A stretch of 64,000 nt of DNA from AP-15 sp963732095 (lineage in GTDB: Bacteria; Pseudomonadota; Alphaproteobacteria; ATCC43930; CGMCC-115725), in the NCBI GenBank assembly GCA_963732095.1, contig CAVSZA010000038.1, positions 1-64,000 of the forward strand. Reading direction: 5' to 3'. The translations under genes were made by a program, and so were the position numbers. This document shows, piece by piece, positions 1-9,613 of the stretch (position 1 is the stretch's first letter; each line of letters begins with the position of its first letter). The notes under the pieces are model-generated. The model had not been told where the DNA came from. It did no database searches and worked only from the letters and a program-made list of their open reading frames with translations.

Positions 1-239
1 GCCAGTCTGTCTCAGCAGTGAACCCTGAGGCTATAGGCGAAAAGCCCCGCACTTTGGCGGCGGTCTGCGGCTGGCTGGGGACGTGAGAAGGGACGCGCAG
101 GCTGCGAACCGGGACTCCTTCGCCCTTTCTCTCTGACGGGCATTGATGCAGTCCCACCTCCCGAAAGTTCTGACCGTTTGCAAACGACGCGCGGCCGCGG
201 TGGGGCCGCGGCCTGGGCACATCTGTCCGGAGTTGCGGT

Positions 240-1931
240 TTAGCTTGCGAGCAGTTTGTGCTGCTCGGTCCAGTCCAGCGGCAGATCCAATTCGGTCAGC
301 CGCGTCGCGGTGAGCTCGACGGGTTGCCCGCCCTGCAGGATCGCCTCGACCAGCTCGGGGCTCAAAAAGGCGAGGTCGACGAGACGGCGAATGTAGCGCC
401 GGGAAATGCCGTCACGCTTGGCCAGCTCCTGGAGGGATCGGGCGCGGCCAGTGGCGAGCTCCTCAAACCACGCGCGCCCGCGCGCAATCGCCTTGATCAA
501 GGCCGGATCACCTGTCGAGCTGTGCGTCTGCTGCGCTAATCCGGGGAGAACCAATTTGATTTCAGCGCCGCGCCGCCTGAAGGCGGTTGTCGCCGTCAGC
601 TCGACGGCGTCGTCACGTCCGTCCTCCGATGGCGATGACGGGACATCCAACGCGCCGCGCCGCAACTTGATGGTGAGCGTCTTCTCATCGACGATGACCT
701 TCTCGACGAGCCCGCGAACGAGCCTTGCTCGTTCCTCGGATGAGCCATTGAGCGCCGCTGCGATATCGGCCGCCCGGCCGATCATTTTCCGAATTTGGTC
801 GCTGGGCATGGCGGCTGACCCGAACCGCTGGACCAAACTCGCCGGGCTGGTCAGCGCGTCGGTCAGGATCCTGATCACGGCCTCCTCGATCTCCTTGGCG
901 GCGAGCCGCCAGCCTTGCGCGCGATCCGTTCCGGCCTCGGTGATCAGCGCAGCGGAGATGTAATAGCGATAGCGTCGGCCCTTCTTGACGGCGTGTGATG
1001 GCGTGAGCCGCTCCCCCCGAGCATCAACGAGCAGGCCCGTGAGCAGGCTCGGCTCGGCTGCTTTAGCCCTGCGCCGATGGTCGCCCGTGTTGGCAGCGAG
1101 CTGGTTTCGAACAGCAGTCCAGGTCTCATCGTCGATCAGCGCCGGGTGCTGGCCGGTATGGTACTCACCCTTGTGCGCAATCTGGCCGGTATAAATCGGG
1201 TTCGAGAGCAGCGTGTAGAGATGACCGCGCGAGAAGGCTTTGCCGCCGCGCTCGGTGCCATTCGCGGTTGTGCTGCATTTCGTCCGAAGTCCAAGGCGGT
1301 CGGCCTCCTCCTTGACCCGGCGCACACAGCCGAGCTCAAGATAGAGAGCGAAGATGCGGCGCACCGTCTCGGCCTCGGCCGGGTTGATGACGAGCGTGCG
1401 CTCGCTCGCGTCATAGCCGAGCGGCACGTTGCCGCCCATCCACATGCCCTTCTTTTTCGACGCGGCGATCTTGTCGCGGATGCGCTCGCCGGTCACCTCT
1501 CGCTCGAACTGGGCAAACGACAACAGCACATTGAGCGTGAGCCGCCCCATCGAGCTCGTCGTGTTGAACTGCTGCGTCACCGAGACGAACGACACACCTT
1601 GCGCGTCGAAGAGTTCGACGAGCCGGGCAAAATCGGCGAGCGAGCGGGTCAGCCGGTCGACCTTGTAGACAACGAGGATGTCGAGCCGGCGGGCCCGGAT
1701 ATCGGCGAGCAGCTCTTGCAGCGCCGGTCGCTCCATAGAGCCACCCGAGAACCCGCCATCGTCATAGCGGTTTCTCGCCAATACCCAGCCCTCGTGTTGC
1801 TGGCTGCGGATGTAGGCCTCGCAGGCTTCACGCTGCGCGGCGAGCGAGTTGAATTCCTGCTCCAGCCCTTCCTCGGAGGATTTGCGGGTATAGATCGCGC
1901 AACGCTTGCGGCTCGCATCAGCCCGCGGCAT
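240..1931 (-). CDS. Large serine recombinase (resolvase/invertase type)
   Basis: This 563-residue protein is a large serine site-specific recombinase. The N-terminal catalytic domain (residues about 10-155) has the YTRKS motif with the nucleophilic serine at residue 18 and the conserved arginines of VYKVDRLTRS. A recombinase domain (about 170-270) follows, with GYDASERTL and LYTLLSNPIYTGQIAHKG. The usual zinc-ribbon cysteines are absent: LLTGLLVDARGERLTPSHA stands where C-x2-C pairs are expected. The C-terminus carries a helix-turn-helix-like segment, ISRRYIRRLVDLAFLSPELVEAIL. The start lies 14 bases inside the DUF2924 gene, so translation is probably coupled. Such recombinases commonly sit beside DUF2924 and DUF3489 genes in alphaproteobacteria; the DNA target is unknown. 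It could be the integrase of a mobile island or a stable chromosomal system. Confidence 0.95.
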   Translation of the reverse strand: MPRADASRKRCAIYTRKSSEEGLEQEFNSLAAQREACEAYIRSQQHEGWVLARNRYDDGGFSGGSMERPALQELLADIRARRLDILVVYKVDRLTRSLADFARLVELFDAQGVSFVSVTQQFNTTSSMGRLTLNVLLSFAQFEREVTGERIRDKIAASKKKGMWMGGNVPLGYDASERTLVINPAEAETVRRIFALYLELGCVRRVKEEADRLGLRTKCSTTANGTERGGKAFSRGHLYTLLSNPIYTGQIAHKGEYHTGQHPALIDDETWTAVRNQLAANTGDHRRRAKAAEPSLLTGLLVDARGERLTPSHAVKKGRRYRYYISAALITEAGTDRAQGWRLAAKEIEEAVIRILTDALTSPASLVQRFGSAAMPSDQIRKMIGRAADIAAALNGSSEERARLVRGLVEKVIVDEKTLTIKLRRGALDVPSSPSEDGRDDAVELTATTAFRRRGAEIKLVLPGLAQQTHSSTGDPALIKAIARGRAWFEELATGRARSLQELAKRDGISRRYIRRLVDLAFLSPELVEAILQGGQPVELTATRLTELDLPLDWTEQHKLLAS

Positions 1932-2439
1932 TGCTGCCCGCCTTCTCGCCGGCTGGACCCGGCACCTGCGCGGACCGGCGGGTGGCGGGCCGGCTCGGCT
2001 TCAACCCGAAGAAGAGCGGCCCCGACCAGGCCGTGCCGGTGATCGTTCTCGCCAGAGCCGACAGCGAGCGGTAATGCGTGTCCTGCCAGGAGAAGCCGCC
2101 ATCGAGGACCAGCACGTCATAGGTTCGGCCCTGCCATTCTCGAACCAGCCGGGTCCCGGGCTTCAGCTCGGGGCGAGGAGGTATGGTGGCCGCTCCGGTT
2201 TGCTTGAGCTGCTGGGCAATTTGGCGGAGCTGGCGTTGCCGTCTCGGGCGCAGGCCGCCAAGCGCGACTTCCTGCATCCGGTATGCGACAGCTCGTACCA
2301 GCAGCTCGTGGCTGAGGTGCGGCGAGGCATCGGCTTTGTAGAGAGCGCGCCAGTGCTGACGAAGTTCGCCGAGGTTGAGCTCGGTGAGGCGCGAGAGCGC
2401 CTCCCGGCAAGCCGTAGCATCTGGGGTCACACGGTTCAT
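1918..2439 (-). CDS. DUF2924 family protein
   Basis: This 173-residue protein matches the DUF2924 family, whose members are normally encoded next to recombinases. Visible family features are the N-terminal helical part (LTELNLGELRQHWRALY, then LLVRAVAYRMQE) and the C-terminal segment GRTYDVLVLDGGFSWQ followed by YRSLSALARTITGTAWSGP. The C-terminal part recalls small DNA-binding or RAMA-like modules, but that is an inference. I chose the ATG at 2439 because it overlaps the stop of the upstream DUF3489 gene as ATGA, and because the family similarity begins there; the open frame extends further upstream without family character. The stop overlaps the recombinase start. The function is unknown; the context suggests an accessory or regulatory factor for the recombinase. 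Confidence 0.88.
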   Translation of the reverse strand: MNRVTPDATACREALSRLTELNLGELRQHWRALYKADASPHLSHELLVRAVAYRMQEVALGGLRPRRQRQLRQIAQQLKQTGAATIPPRPELKPGTRLVREWQGRTYDVLVLDGGFSWQDTHYRSLSALARTITGTAWSGPLFFGLKPSRPATRRSAQVPGPAGEKAGSNAAG

Positions 2440-2906
2440 GCCTGCTCCGGCGCCGCGATGCGGTAGACCCGGCCGCGCTCCTCGTGGGCCGAGGCAAGGG
2501 TGAGCCCGAGCTTCTTCTTCAGGGTTCCCGAAAAGAGACCGCGCACCGTGTGGCGCTGCCAACCCATCGCGCTCGCGACTTCGTCGACGGTCGCGCCCTC
2601 GGGTCGTTGCAGCATCGCAATCACCGCCTCCTGCTTTGACGGGGGCTTCGTGTCGGACTGCTGGTCCGGGTCCGGCAAGGCCTCGATCGCCGACCACAGC
2701 TGATCGATCAGCGCATCGCGGTCGCCGACCTTTTTCCGCTTCTCGACACCGGGCAGCGCATTCCACAGCGCCAGCAGCCGCTTGCCGCTGAGCTCGGCTG
2801 CGTGCAATTCCTCGTTCGACGCGACGACAATCTCGCCCTCATTCACTGCGGTGGGCGGCTCGCGGCAGAGGGTGATTCCGTCATTGCCAATGATGTAGAC
2901 GCGCAT
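2436..2906 (-). CDS. DUF3489 family protein with winged-helix-like C-terminus
   Basis: This 156-residue protein matches DUF3489. The N-terminal part (MRVYIIGNDGITLCREPP) and the middle (EELHAAELSGKRLLALWNAL) are typical. The C-terminal 70 residues look like a helix-turn-helix or winged helix: KQEAVIAMLQRPEGATVDEV, then MGWQRHTVRGLFSGTLKKKL. I chose the ATG at 2906 rather than the upstream ATG at 2981 because AGGAGA stands about eight bases before it and family similarity starts there. It is the first gene of a three-gene minus-strand operon and overlaps DUF2924 by ATGA. A DNA-binding regulator of the recombinase is the natural guess; nothing in the sequence proves it. Confidence 0.88.
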   Translation of the reverse strand: MRVYIIGNDGITLCREPPTAVNEGEIVVASNEELHAAELSGKRLLALWNALPGVEKRKKVGDRDALIDQLWSAIEALPDPDQQSDTKPPSKQEAVIAMLQRPEGATVDEVASAMGWQRHTVRGLFSGTLKKKLGLTLASAHEERGRVYRIAAPEQA

Positions 2907-3365
2907 GGGTGGGGTCTCCTGTTGCGCCGGCACAGTGCCGACGATGACCACACTCACGCTCTTGCCGCCGGGCAAAGCCACTCTTTTCCGGATAATCTTG
3001 TGGCGTTGTTGGGCGCAGTTCGAGCATGGAATTGCTCGGCTGAACGCTGTAGTTCGTACGGATGATAACAGGGCACAGTGCTAGCGAATTGATACCCAAG
3101 CGTCCGCTATCAAGTCGAATGCTGACCGGGCCTGAGCGGTAAGGCGGGTCTCAGTTTGACCCAGAGCCGACGTCACGCGAGGACCCGGGTCAGCGTCCCG
3201 GCTCGGCGTCGCGCTCGTCCACCAAAAGCTCCGATCACCCCGGCTATGGCTGAGTGACGTGCCGCGTGACCGTGAGCTGCGACAAGCCGAGCTGAGTATT
3301 CGCGCACCCCGAGAATTCGGGGTACGATAAGCTTGGCGAGGCGGTGACCGCGGCGGGAGGAGAAC
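2907..3365. other. Intergenic region between divergent genes
   Basis: About 460 bases with no convincing gene. It must hold the promoters of the leftward recombinase operon and of the rightward cyclase remnant. I could not pick out a clear consensus promoter or operator by eye. Confidence 0.5.
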
Positions 3366-4575
3366 GTGGACATTGCGGCCTGGCTCCACGGTCTCGGGCT
3401 GCAGCAGTACGAGCAGGCGTTTTGCGACAACGCCATTGATCCTGCGGTATTGCGGGAGTTGACGGCTGATGACCTGAAGGACCTTGGCGTCCGTCTCGTC
3501 GGGCATCGTCGCAAGCTGCTCGCGGCGATTGCGGCTCTGCGCAGCGATATTGTTCCGGTACTCGACACACCGGTGGCCGCGTCCACGGCCGAACGGCGGC
3601 AGCTCACGGTTATGTTCTGTGACCTGGTCGACTTCGACCTCGCTCTCGTCTAGACTTGATCCTGAGGACCTGCGTGAGGTCATCGCTGCGTATCAGCGCG
3701 CCGTCGCAGGAGTTGTCGCCAGGTTCGATGGCTTTGTCACCAAGTACATGGGCGACGGCGTGCTCGTTTATTTCGGCTACCCGCGAGCGCATGAGGACGA
3801 CGCCGAGAGGGCGGTCCGGGCGGGGCTCGGCTCGATCGACGCTGTCGGTCGCCTCCGTCTGAAATCCGCCAAGCTCCAAGCGCGCGTCGGGATCGCCACC
3901 GGACTGGTCGTCGTCGGCGACCTGATCGGCGAAGGCTCGGCGCAGGAACAATCGGTTGTCGCTGAAACGCCTAATCTCGCCGGCCGGCTGCAAGCCCTGG
4001 CCGAGCCGGACGCAGTCGTCATCGCCGCGGGCACGCGCCGGCTGGTCGGTGATCTATTCGAGTACCGCGATCTCGGCGCGGTCGCCGTCAAAGGCATCGC
4101 CGCGCCGGTGCCGGCGTGGCAGGTCTTGCATCCGAGCGTCGTCGCGAGCCGGTTTGAGGCATTGCGTGGGTCGGCGCTGACCCGGCTGGTCGGCCGCGAC
4201 GAGGAGATTGATTTCCTCTTGCGCCGCTGGTCGCGCCAAGGCGGGGGACGGCCGGGTCGTACTGGTCTCCGGCGAGCCCGGAATCGGCAAGTCACGCATG
4301 ACCGCGGCATTGGCGGAGCGGCTCCACGCCGAGCCGCATCGCCGCTTGCGCTATTTCTGCTCGTCCTATCATCAGGACAGCGCACTTTCCCCGTTTATCG
4401 ACCAGCTCGGCCGCGCCGCGGGTTTCGCCCGTGAAGATCTCCCAGCGGCCAAGTTGGAGAAACTCGAGGCTATGCTCGCCCACGCCGCACCCACCGGATG
4501 AGGACACTACGCTGTTAGCCGATCTGATGTCATTGCCGGCTTCAGAGCGCCATCCGCTGCCCAACCAGATCGGCT
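3366..4575 (+). pseudogene. SAM-domain / class III nucleotide cyclase / AAA ATPase, frameshifted and truncated
   Basis: The start codon is GTG at 3366, preceded by GGGAGGAG. Residues 1-66 form a SAM domain (AAWLHGLGLQQYEQAF). A class III adenylate/guanylate cyclase domain follows: RRQLTVMFCDLVDF with the first metal-binding aspartate, then after a frameshift near 3645 KYMGDGVLVYFGYP with the second. Next is the start of an AAA ATPase domain; a second frameshift near 4240 precedes the Walker A motif GEPGIGKS. A third shift near 4500 leads to DTTLLADLMSLPASERHPLP, a segment typical of these long cyclases. The gene is then cut off about 700 residues short of the usual length and joined to a substrate-binding-protein remnant. 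The frameshifts may be sequencing errors, but the truncation is a real junction in this sequence. Confidence 0.85.
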
Positions 4576-4584
4576 GCCGGTGTT

Positions 4585-4743
4585 CGCGGCTGGCACGAGA
4601 TCCTCAACGGCGCCAACCCGGGCGACATCCCGATCTATCAACCGACCAAATACCAGCTCGTGATCAATCTGAAGGCCGCCAAGGCACTGGGGCTCACGAT
4701 CCCGCCCACACTGCTCGCCACCGCCGACGAGGTGATCGAATGA
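4585..4743 (+). pseudogene. C-terminal remnant of a PF04392 substrate-binding protein
   Basis: Only the last 50 or so residues remain (HEILNGANPGDIPIYQPTKY to ADEVIE and stop). They match the C-termini of the intact genes downstream. The stop overlaps the ATG of the next gene as ATGA, so this was the upstream neighbour in the same array before a deletion fused it to the cyclase pseudogene. Confidence 0.85.
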
Positions 4744-5732
4744 GGCGGCGCGATTTTACGATCGGTTTTCTGGCCGGAGCAGCCACGCAATCGGTGCGGG
4801 CGCAAGAGCGGGCGAAGCAGCACCGGATTGCGATCGTTATCCCCGCGGCTTCCGTCACGAGCGTCAGCGCCACGGGATCTCGTGCCTGGCAGGCGTTTTT
4901 CGAGGAACTGCGCCGGGCGGGGGACATCGAGGGACAAAATCTCACAATCGAGCGATATTCAGGTGAGGGCCGGCCCGCGGGCTATGCCGATCTCGCTCGC
5001 GAGGTCGTCGACCGAAAGCCGGACGTGATCGTCGCCACCAATGACGCCATCGCGAAAGCGGCTCGTGCAGCGACAGGTACGATCCCGATCGTTTGGATCG
5101 GTGGCGATCCGATCCAGGCCGGCTTCGCGAAGAGCCTCGCGCGCCCGGGAGGCAACGTCACCGGCGTCACCGTTTTCGCAGGGGTCGAGATCTGGGGAAA
5201 GCGCCTGCAGATCCTCAAGGAGGCCGTCCCCGCGGCATCCAAGGCCGCCTACCTGACCACGCGCGTTTCGCAGGCTGCCGAAGGCCAACAGCTTCGCGAA
5301 GCAGGCCAGCGATTGGAAATCTCGGTGATCGAGTTGGCGCTCGAGGAAGTGACCTCGACCGCAGTACAGCGTGCATTCGCCGAAATCGCACAGCAGCAAT
5401 CGGACGCGGTCATCGTGAACTCCAATAGTCTCCTCTTCCCCCACCGTCAGCTGATCGTGGAGCTGGCCGAGAAGAGCCGCTTACCAGCGCTGTACCCCTG
5501 GCGCGAATACGTCGAGGCGGGTGGGCTGATGGCCTATGCCAGCGATAACCGCGAACTCTGGCGGCGTATGGCCGATGACGTGCACCAGATCCTCAGCGGC
5601 GCCAAACCGGGCGACATCCCGATTTACCAACCGACCAAATTCGAGTTCCTGATCAATCTAAAAGCCGCCAAGGCACTCGGCCTCACCCTCCCGGCCGCAT
5701 TGCTCGCGTCCGCCGATGAGGTGATCGAGTGA
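4740..5732 (+). CDS. ABC transporter substrate-binding protein (PF04392), array 1 copy 1
   Basis: This 330-residue protein belongs to the PF04392 family of ABC-type periplasmic binding proteins. The N-terminus MRRRDFTIGFLAGA, ending at VRAQ, looks like a twin-arginine export signal. The mature part starts with RIAIVIPAA and has the family blocks LARPGGNVTGVT, EIWGKRLQILKEAVP, YPWREYVEAGGLMAYASD and ALGLTLPAALLASADEVIE. The ligand is unknown; related proteins are usually labelled as putative sugar or aromatic-compound binders. It belongs to the KQHRIAIVIP subgroup shared with the genes at 10590, 28024 and 29025. The start overlaps the upstream remnant and the stop overlaps the next gene, both as ATGA. 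No ATPase or permease gene lies nearby. Confidence 0.93.
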   Translation: MRRRDFTIGFLAGAATQSVRAQERAKQHRIAIVIPAASVTSVSATGSRAWQAFFEELRRAGDIEGQNLTIERYSGEGRPAGYADLAREVVDRKPDVIVATNDAIAKAARAATGTIPIVWIGGDPIQAGFAKSLARPGGNVTGVTVFAGVEIWGKRLQILKEAVPAASKAAYLTTRVSQAAEGQQLREAGQRLEISVIELALEEVTSTAVQRAFAEIAQQQSDAVIVNSNSLLFPHRQLIVELAEKSRLPALYPWREYVEAGGLMAYASDNRELWRRMADDVHQILSGAKPGDIPIYQPTKFEFLINLKAAKALGLTLPAALLASADEVIE

Positions 5733-6688
5733 GGCGGCGTGCCCTTATAGTCGGGCTCCTCGCCGCACCGCTCGCCACGATTGCGCATGCGCAGAAACGG
5801 CCGCGGATCAGCATTTTGCACAGCGGCTTCCCGAACCGCACCCCGATCCATCTGCTGTTGGAGGCGCTTGGCGCGCTTGGCTACGAGGACGGCTCGACCG
5901 CCACCATCGAATTGCTCGGCGGGGAAGGAAACGCTGATCGCCTTAATGCTCTCGTCACGCACCTCGCCGCGGAAAGACCCGATGTAATTATTGCGATCAC
6001 CTCACCGGCTGTGCTCGGGCTCAAGCAGGCGGCTCTGCCGACGCCGGTCGTCTTCCTCTTCCTATCTGAGCCCGTCGGGTTAGGTATCGTCGAAAGCGCG
6101 GCCCACCCTGGCGGCAACTTCACCGGGATCACCTACAGTGAAGCCTCGCTCGGAGGAAAACGGCTGGAGCTGCTCATCGACGCCCTTCCAGGCACGAAAC
6201 GCGTTGCCGTCCTCTGGAGCCCCCACCCGGAGAATGCCGTATTCCTTGAGAACGTCCGTCGATCCGGGTTGGCGCGCGGGATCGAGATTTTCTCCCGCGA
6301 GCTCCGGGACCTGGAGGACCTCCCAGCCGCCTTTGGCGATGCCAGGCGGGAGGGGGCGCAAGCCGTGATCTTCATGGCAAGCAACCTGACGTTTGGCTAC
6401 CGCAAAGAAATCGCCGAGCTGGAGATTGCCAACCATCTTCCCTCCATCCATTCCTTTGCCGTCGAGGTGGCGGACGGCAGCCTGATGTCCTACGGCCCCG
6501 ACATGGCGGAGAGCTATCGGCGCGGCGCCGCGCTGGCCGACCGCATCCTGAAGGGCGCCCGCCCGGCCGACCTCCCGGTTGAGGACCCGACAAAGTTCAC
6601 TCTGGCGGTCAATATGAAGACGGCGAAAGCGCTCGGCATCACGCTCCCGCAATTGATCCTCGCCCAAGCCGACGAGCTGATCGAATGA
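5729..6688 (+). CDS. ABC transporter substrate-binding protein (PF04392), array 1 copy 2
   Basis: This 319-residue PF04392 protein has a shorter leader (MRRRALIVGLLAAPLATIAHAQ) with arginines but a weaker twin-arginine motif than its neighbours. The mature part begins RPRISILHSGFPNRTP, which differs from both other subgroups in the array. The family blocks AAHPGGNFTGITYSEASLGG, KRLELLIDALPGTKRVAVLW and AKALGITLPQLILAQADELI are present. The glycine- and proline-rich ligand-cleft motifs are kept, so it is probably functional. It overlaps both neighbours by ATGA, which implies translational coupling. Its divergence suggests a different ligand, or an older member around which the array grew; both are inferences. 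Confidence 0.92.
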   Translation: MRRRALIVGLLAAPLATIAHAQKRPRISILHSGFPNRTPIHLLLEALGALGYEDGSTATIELLGGEGNADRLNALVTHLAAERPDVIIAITSPAVLGLKQAALPTPVVFLFLSEPVGLGIVESAAHPGGNFTGITYSEASLGGKRLELLIDALPGTKRVAVLWSPHPENAVFLENVRRSGLARGIEIFSRELRDLEDLPAAFGDARREGAQAVIFMASNLTFGYRKEIAELEIANHLPSIHSFAVEVADGSLMSYGPDMAESYRRGAALADRILKGARPADLPVEDPTKFTLAVNMKTAKALGITLPQLILAQADELIE

Positions 6689-7671
6689 GGCGTCGCGACT
6701 TTATGGCCATCCTTGGCGGTGCGGGAATCGCCTGGCCGGTTGCCGCGCGAGCGCAGCAGCCGATGCCCGTGATTGGCTGGCTGAGCAGCGGGTCACTGGA
6801 ATCCGACAACATTCCCGCGCGTCTGCCCGCCTTTCGCCAGGGGCTGAGCGAGATGGGCTATGTCGAAGGCCAGAATGTGACGATCGAATACCGTTGGGCG
6901 GAGGGCCACTACGATCGATTTCCGGCTCTAGCGGCCGACCTGGTTCGTCTCCAAACGACTGTGATTGTCACCCCCGGCCCTTCTCAGACATTCGCTGCCA
7001 AGGCGGCGACCTCGACTATTCCGATCGTCTTCGAGACCGGCATCGACCCGGTCCTGTCTGGCCTCGTCGCCGGCCTCAACCGGCCGGGCGGCAACATCAC
7101 GGGCGTATCGCTGCTGAACGCTGAGCTGGCGGGAAAGCGGCTCGACTTGCTGCACGAATTGCTGCCGACCGCGACCGCCATCGCTCTGCTGGTCAATCCG
7201 ACCAACCCCTCTAATAGCGAGCTCGAAACGACAAGCCTGCGGGACGCGGCGCATGCTCTCGGGCTGCAGGCGCATGTCCTGCAAGCCAGCACGCCGAGCG
7301 AGATCGACACCGCCTTCGGGACCCTTGTCGAAGTCCGTGCCGGTGCGCTCGTCGTCGCCGGCGACTCGCTCTTCACCAGCAGACGCAACCAGATCATCGC
7401 GCTGGCGGCTCGGCACGCGGTGCCGGCGATCTACATCTATCGCGAATTTGCCGCGGCCGGTGGGCTGATGAGCTACGGCACCGATCTCGCCGACAGCTAC
7501 CGCCAGCTTGGCCGTTACACCGCCAAGATCCTTAAGGGTGCGAAGCCCGCTGATCTGCCGGTCCAGCAGGTTGTCAAACTCGAACTGGTCATCAACCTCA
7601 AGACCGCCAAAGTGCTCGGTCTGACGATCCCGCAGACGCTGCTCGGCCGCGCCGACGAGGTCATCGAGTGA
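6685..7671 (+). CDS. ABC transporter substrate-binding protein (PF04392), array 1 copy 3
   Basis: This 328-residue PF04392 protein carries the twin-arginine type leader MRRRDFMAILGGAGIAWPVA ending in ARAQ. The mature part starts PMPVIGWLSSGS, placing it in the second subgroup together with the next three genes. Conserved blocks include LNRPGGNITGVSLL, GKRLDLLHELLPTATAIALL, YREFAAAGGLMSYGTDLADS and KVLGLTIPQTLLGRADEVIE. It is uninterrupted and of normal family length. Both ends overlap neighbouring genes by ATGA. The ligand and the partner transporter are unknown, as no permease or ATPase gene occurs in the window. Confidence 0.93.
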   Translation: MRRRDFMAILGGAGIAWPVAARAQQPMPVIGWLSSGSLESDNIPARLPAFRQGLSEMGYVEGQNVTIEYRWAEGHYDRFPALAADLVRLQTTVIVTPGPSQTFAAKAATSTIPIVFETGIDPVLSGLVAGLNRPGGNITGVSLLNAELAGKRLDLLHELLPTATAIALLVNPTNPSNSELETTSLRDAAHALGLQAHVLQASTPSEIDTAFGTLVEVRAGALVVAGDSLFTSRRNQIIALAARHAVPAIYIYREFAAAGGLMSYGTDLADSYRQLGRYTAKILKGAKPADLPVQQVVKLELVINLKTAKVLGLTIPQTLLGRADEVIE

Positions 7672-8644
7672 GGCGTCGCGACTTTATGGCCTTGCTCAGC
7701 GCAGCAATCGCGTGGCCGGTTGGTGCTCGCGCGCAGCAGCCGATGCCTGTGATCGGTTACCTCGCCTACGGGGATCCCGAGACGGACGATTTCCGCGTTC
7801 CCTCCTTTCGGCGGGGGTTGAACGAAACCGGCTACGTCGAGGGGCAGAATGTCGCTATCGAATACCGTTGGGCGCGCGGCCAATATGAGAAATTGCCTGA
7901 TCTGGCGGACGATCTGGTCCGGCGTCAGGTCGGCGTGATCGCGGCAATGGCGGGCGCCCCGCCGGCGCTCGCTGCCAAGGCGGCGACATCGACCATTCCA
8001 ATCGTGGTCATGCTCGCCGACCCGGTTCAGTTCGGCCTAGTCGCCGGCCTCAACCGGCCTGGAGGCAACATCACGGGAGTCGCAATTTTGGCCACAGAGC
8101 TAGTGGCAAAACGTCTCGAGCTGCTGCACGAATTGCTGCCCTCAGCGAGCGTCTTTGCGGTGCTGATCAATCCCGCCAACACCGCGTCTACCGAAGTGGT
8201 AACAAGAAATCTGAAGGACGCAGCCCGCTCTCTCGGGCTGCAACTACACTTCCTGCGAGCGAGCACCGCAGCCGAGATCGATGCAGCCTTCGAAGGCCTC
8301 GCCGTATCCCGAGCAGATGCGCTCATCGTCAGCACCGATCCATTTTTCGTCAGTCGAAAAGATCAGATCGTCGCGCTGGCGGCTCGACGGGCGATCCCCG
8401 CCACCTACGAATGGCGAGAGTTCGTCGTGGCGGGCGGCCTAATGAGCTACGGCAGTGATCTTGTCGACGGCTATCGCCAAGCCGGTGTCTACACCGGCAA
8501 GATCCTTAAAGGCGACAAACCCGCTGATCTGCCGGTTCAGCAGGCAGTAAAGATCGAGCTGGTCATTAATCTGAAGACCGCCAAGGCGCTCGGATTGACG
8601 ATCCCCAGTTACTGCTCGGCCGCGCCGACGAGGTCATCGAATGA
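7668..8644 (+). pseudogene. PF04392 substrate-binding protein, array 1 copy 4, one frameshift at the 3' end
   Basis: The protein is normal for about 310 residues (leader MRRRDFMALLSAAIAWPVGA, mature start PMPVIGYLAYGD, blocks LNRPGGNITGVAIL and WREFVVAGGLMSYGSDL). Near 8605 the expected LTIPQLLLGRADEVIE is broken: one base appears to be missing from a run of C, and the frame runs on to 8834 as unrelated residues. Restoring one base gives the usual ending, with the stop at 8642-8644 overlapping the next ATG. A homopolymer sequencing error is the simplest explanation, so the gene may well be intact. Confidence 0.85.
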
Positions 8645-9613
8645 GGCGGCGCGACCTCCTGGCACTGCTGGGCAGTGCCGCAGCGTCATGGCTGCCGGCA
8701 CGCGCGCAGGAGCCGAGGCCGGTGATCGGCTTCCTTGGTATTTCGCCGCCCAGCAAATTTGCACCATTGATGGCTGCGTTCCGCCAGGGGTTGAGCGAAA
8801 CCGGCTACGTCGACGGCCAAAATCTGGCAATTGAACACCACTGGGTCGAGAGCCACTATGATCGGCTGGCCGCATTGGCGGCTGATTTCGTACAACGCAA
8901 GCTCGACTTGATCGCGACGGGAAACATCGTTGCGGCATTAGCGTCGAAAAGTGCCACCTCGACGATCCCGATCGTCGTCGTCGCCGGCGATCTGGTCGAA
9001 GACGGGGTGGTCGCCAGTCTCGATCGGCCGGGGGGCAACGTCACCGGCATCAGCCTCATGTTGACTGAGCTGGTGCCCAAGAGGCTTGAGCTGCTTTCGG
9101 AGCTGGTTCCCGGGGGAGCGCGATCGCCCTGCTCGTGAACCCGAACAATGCCCAGGCGGAGCGCATCATTTTAGGGGGGCGCAGGAAACAGCGCGCGCGA
9201 AGGGGGTGCAGCTGCTTATCCTGAAGGCCGGCACCGAAAGCGAGATCGACGCCGCCTTCGATGCCCTTGTCCAACAACAGGCCGGCGGGCTCCTCGTCGG
9301 CAACGATTCGTTCTTCTACGCCCGGACCGACCAGTTCGCGGCGGCGGCATCGCGCCACGCCGTCCCGGCGATCTACTTTCAGCGCGAGATCGTGTTGGCC
9401 GGCGGGCTGATGAGCTACGGAACGAACGTCCCGGCTGCCTATCGCCAGGCCGGCATTTATGCCGGAAGGATCCTCAAAGGCGCCAAACCCGCCGATCTGC
9501 CCGTCATGCAGCCGACGGAGTTCGAGCTGGTCCTCAACCTGAAGACCGCCAAGGCGCTCGGCCTCACCGTGCCGCCGTCGATCCTCGCCCGTGCTAACGA
9601 GGTGATCGAATGA
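8641..9613 (+). pseudogene. PF04392 substrate-binding protein, array 1 copy 5, two frameshifts
   Basis: The leader MRRRDLLALLGSAAASWLPA and the first 160 residues are normal for the family (LSETGYVDGQNLAIEHHW, LDRPGGNVTGISLM). The frame breaks at a G run near 9112, and again near 9172 in a run of six G. Between the breaks the correct reading is ALLVNPNNAQAERIIL. After them the protein continues normally (QETARAKGVQLLIL, QREIVLAGGLMSYGTNV, ending ANEVIE). Both breaks are in homopolymers and could be sequencing errors. The stop overlaps the next gene by ATGA. Confidence 0.85.

Noticed and set aside
1077..2042. A 321-codon plus-strand frame over the recombinase gene
   Set aside because: It is antisense to a well-matched recombinase and has no ribosome binding site or family character; it is a GC-rich shadow frame.
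4240..4560. Possible independent small ATPase gene with a Walker A motif
   Set aside because: It is the frameshifted continuation of the cyclase protein, not a separate gene.
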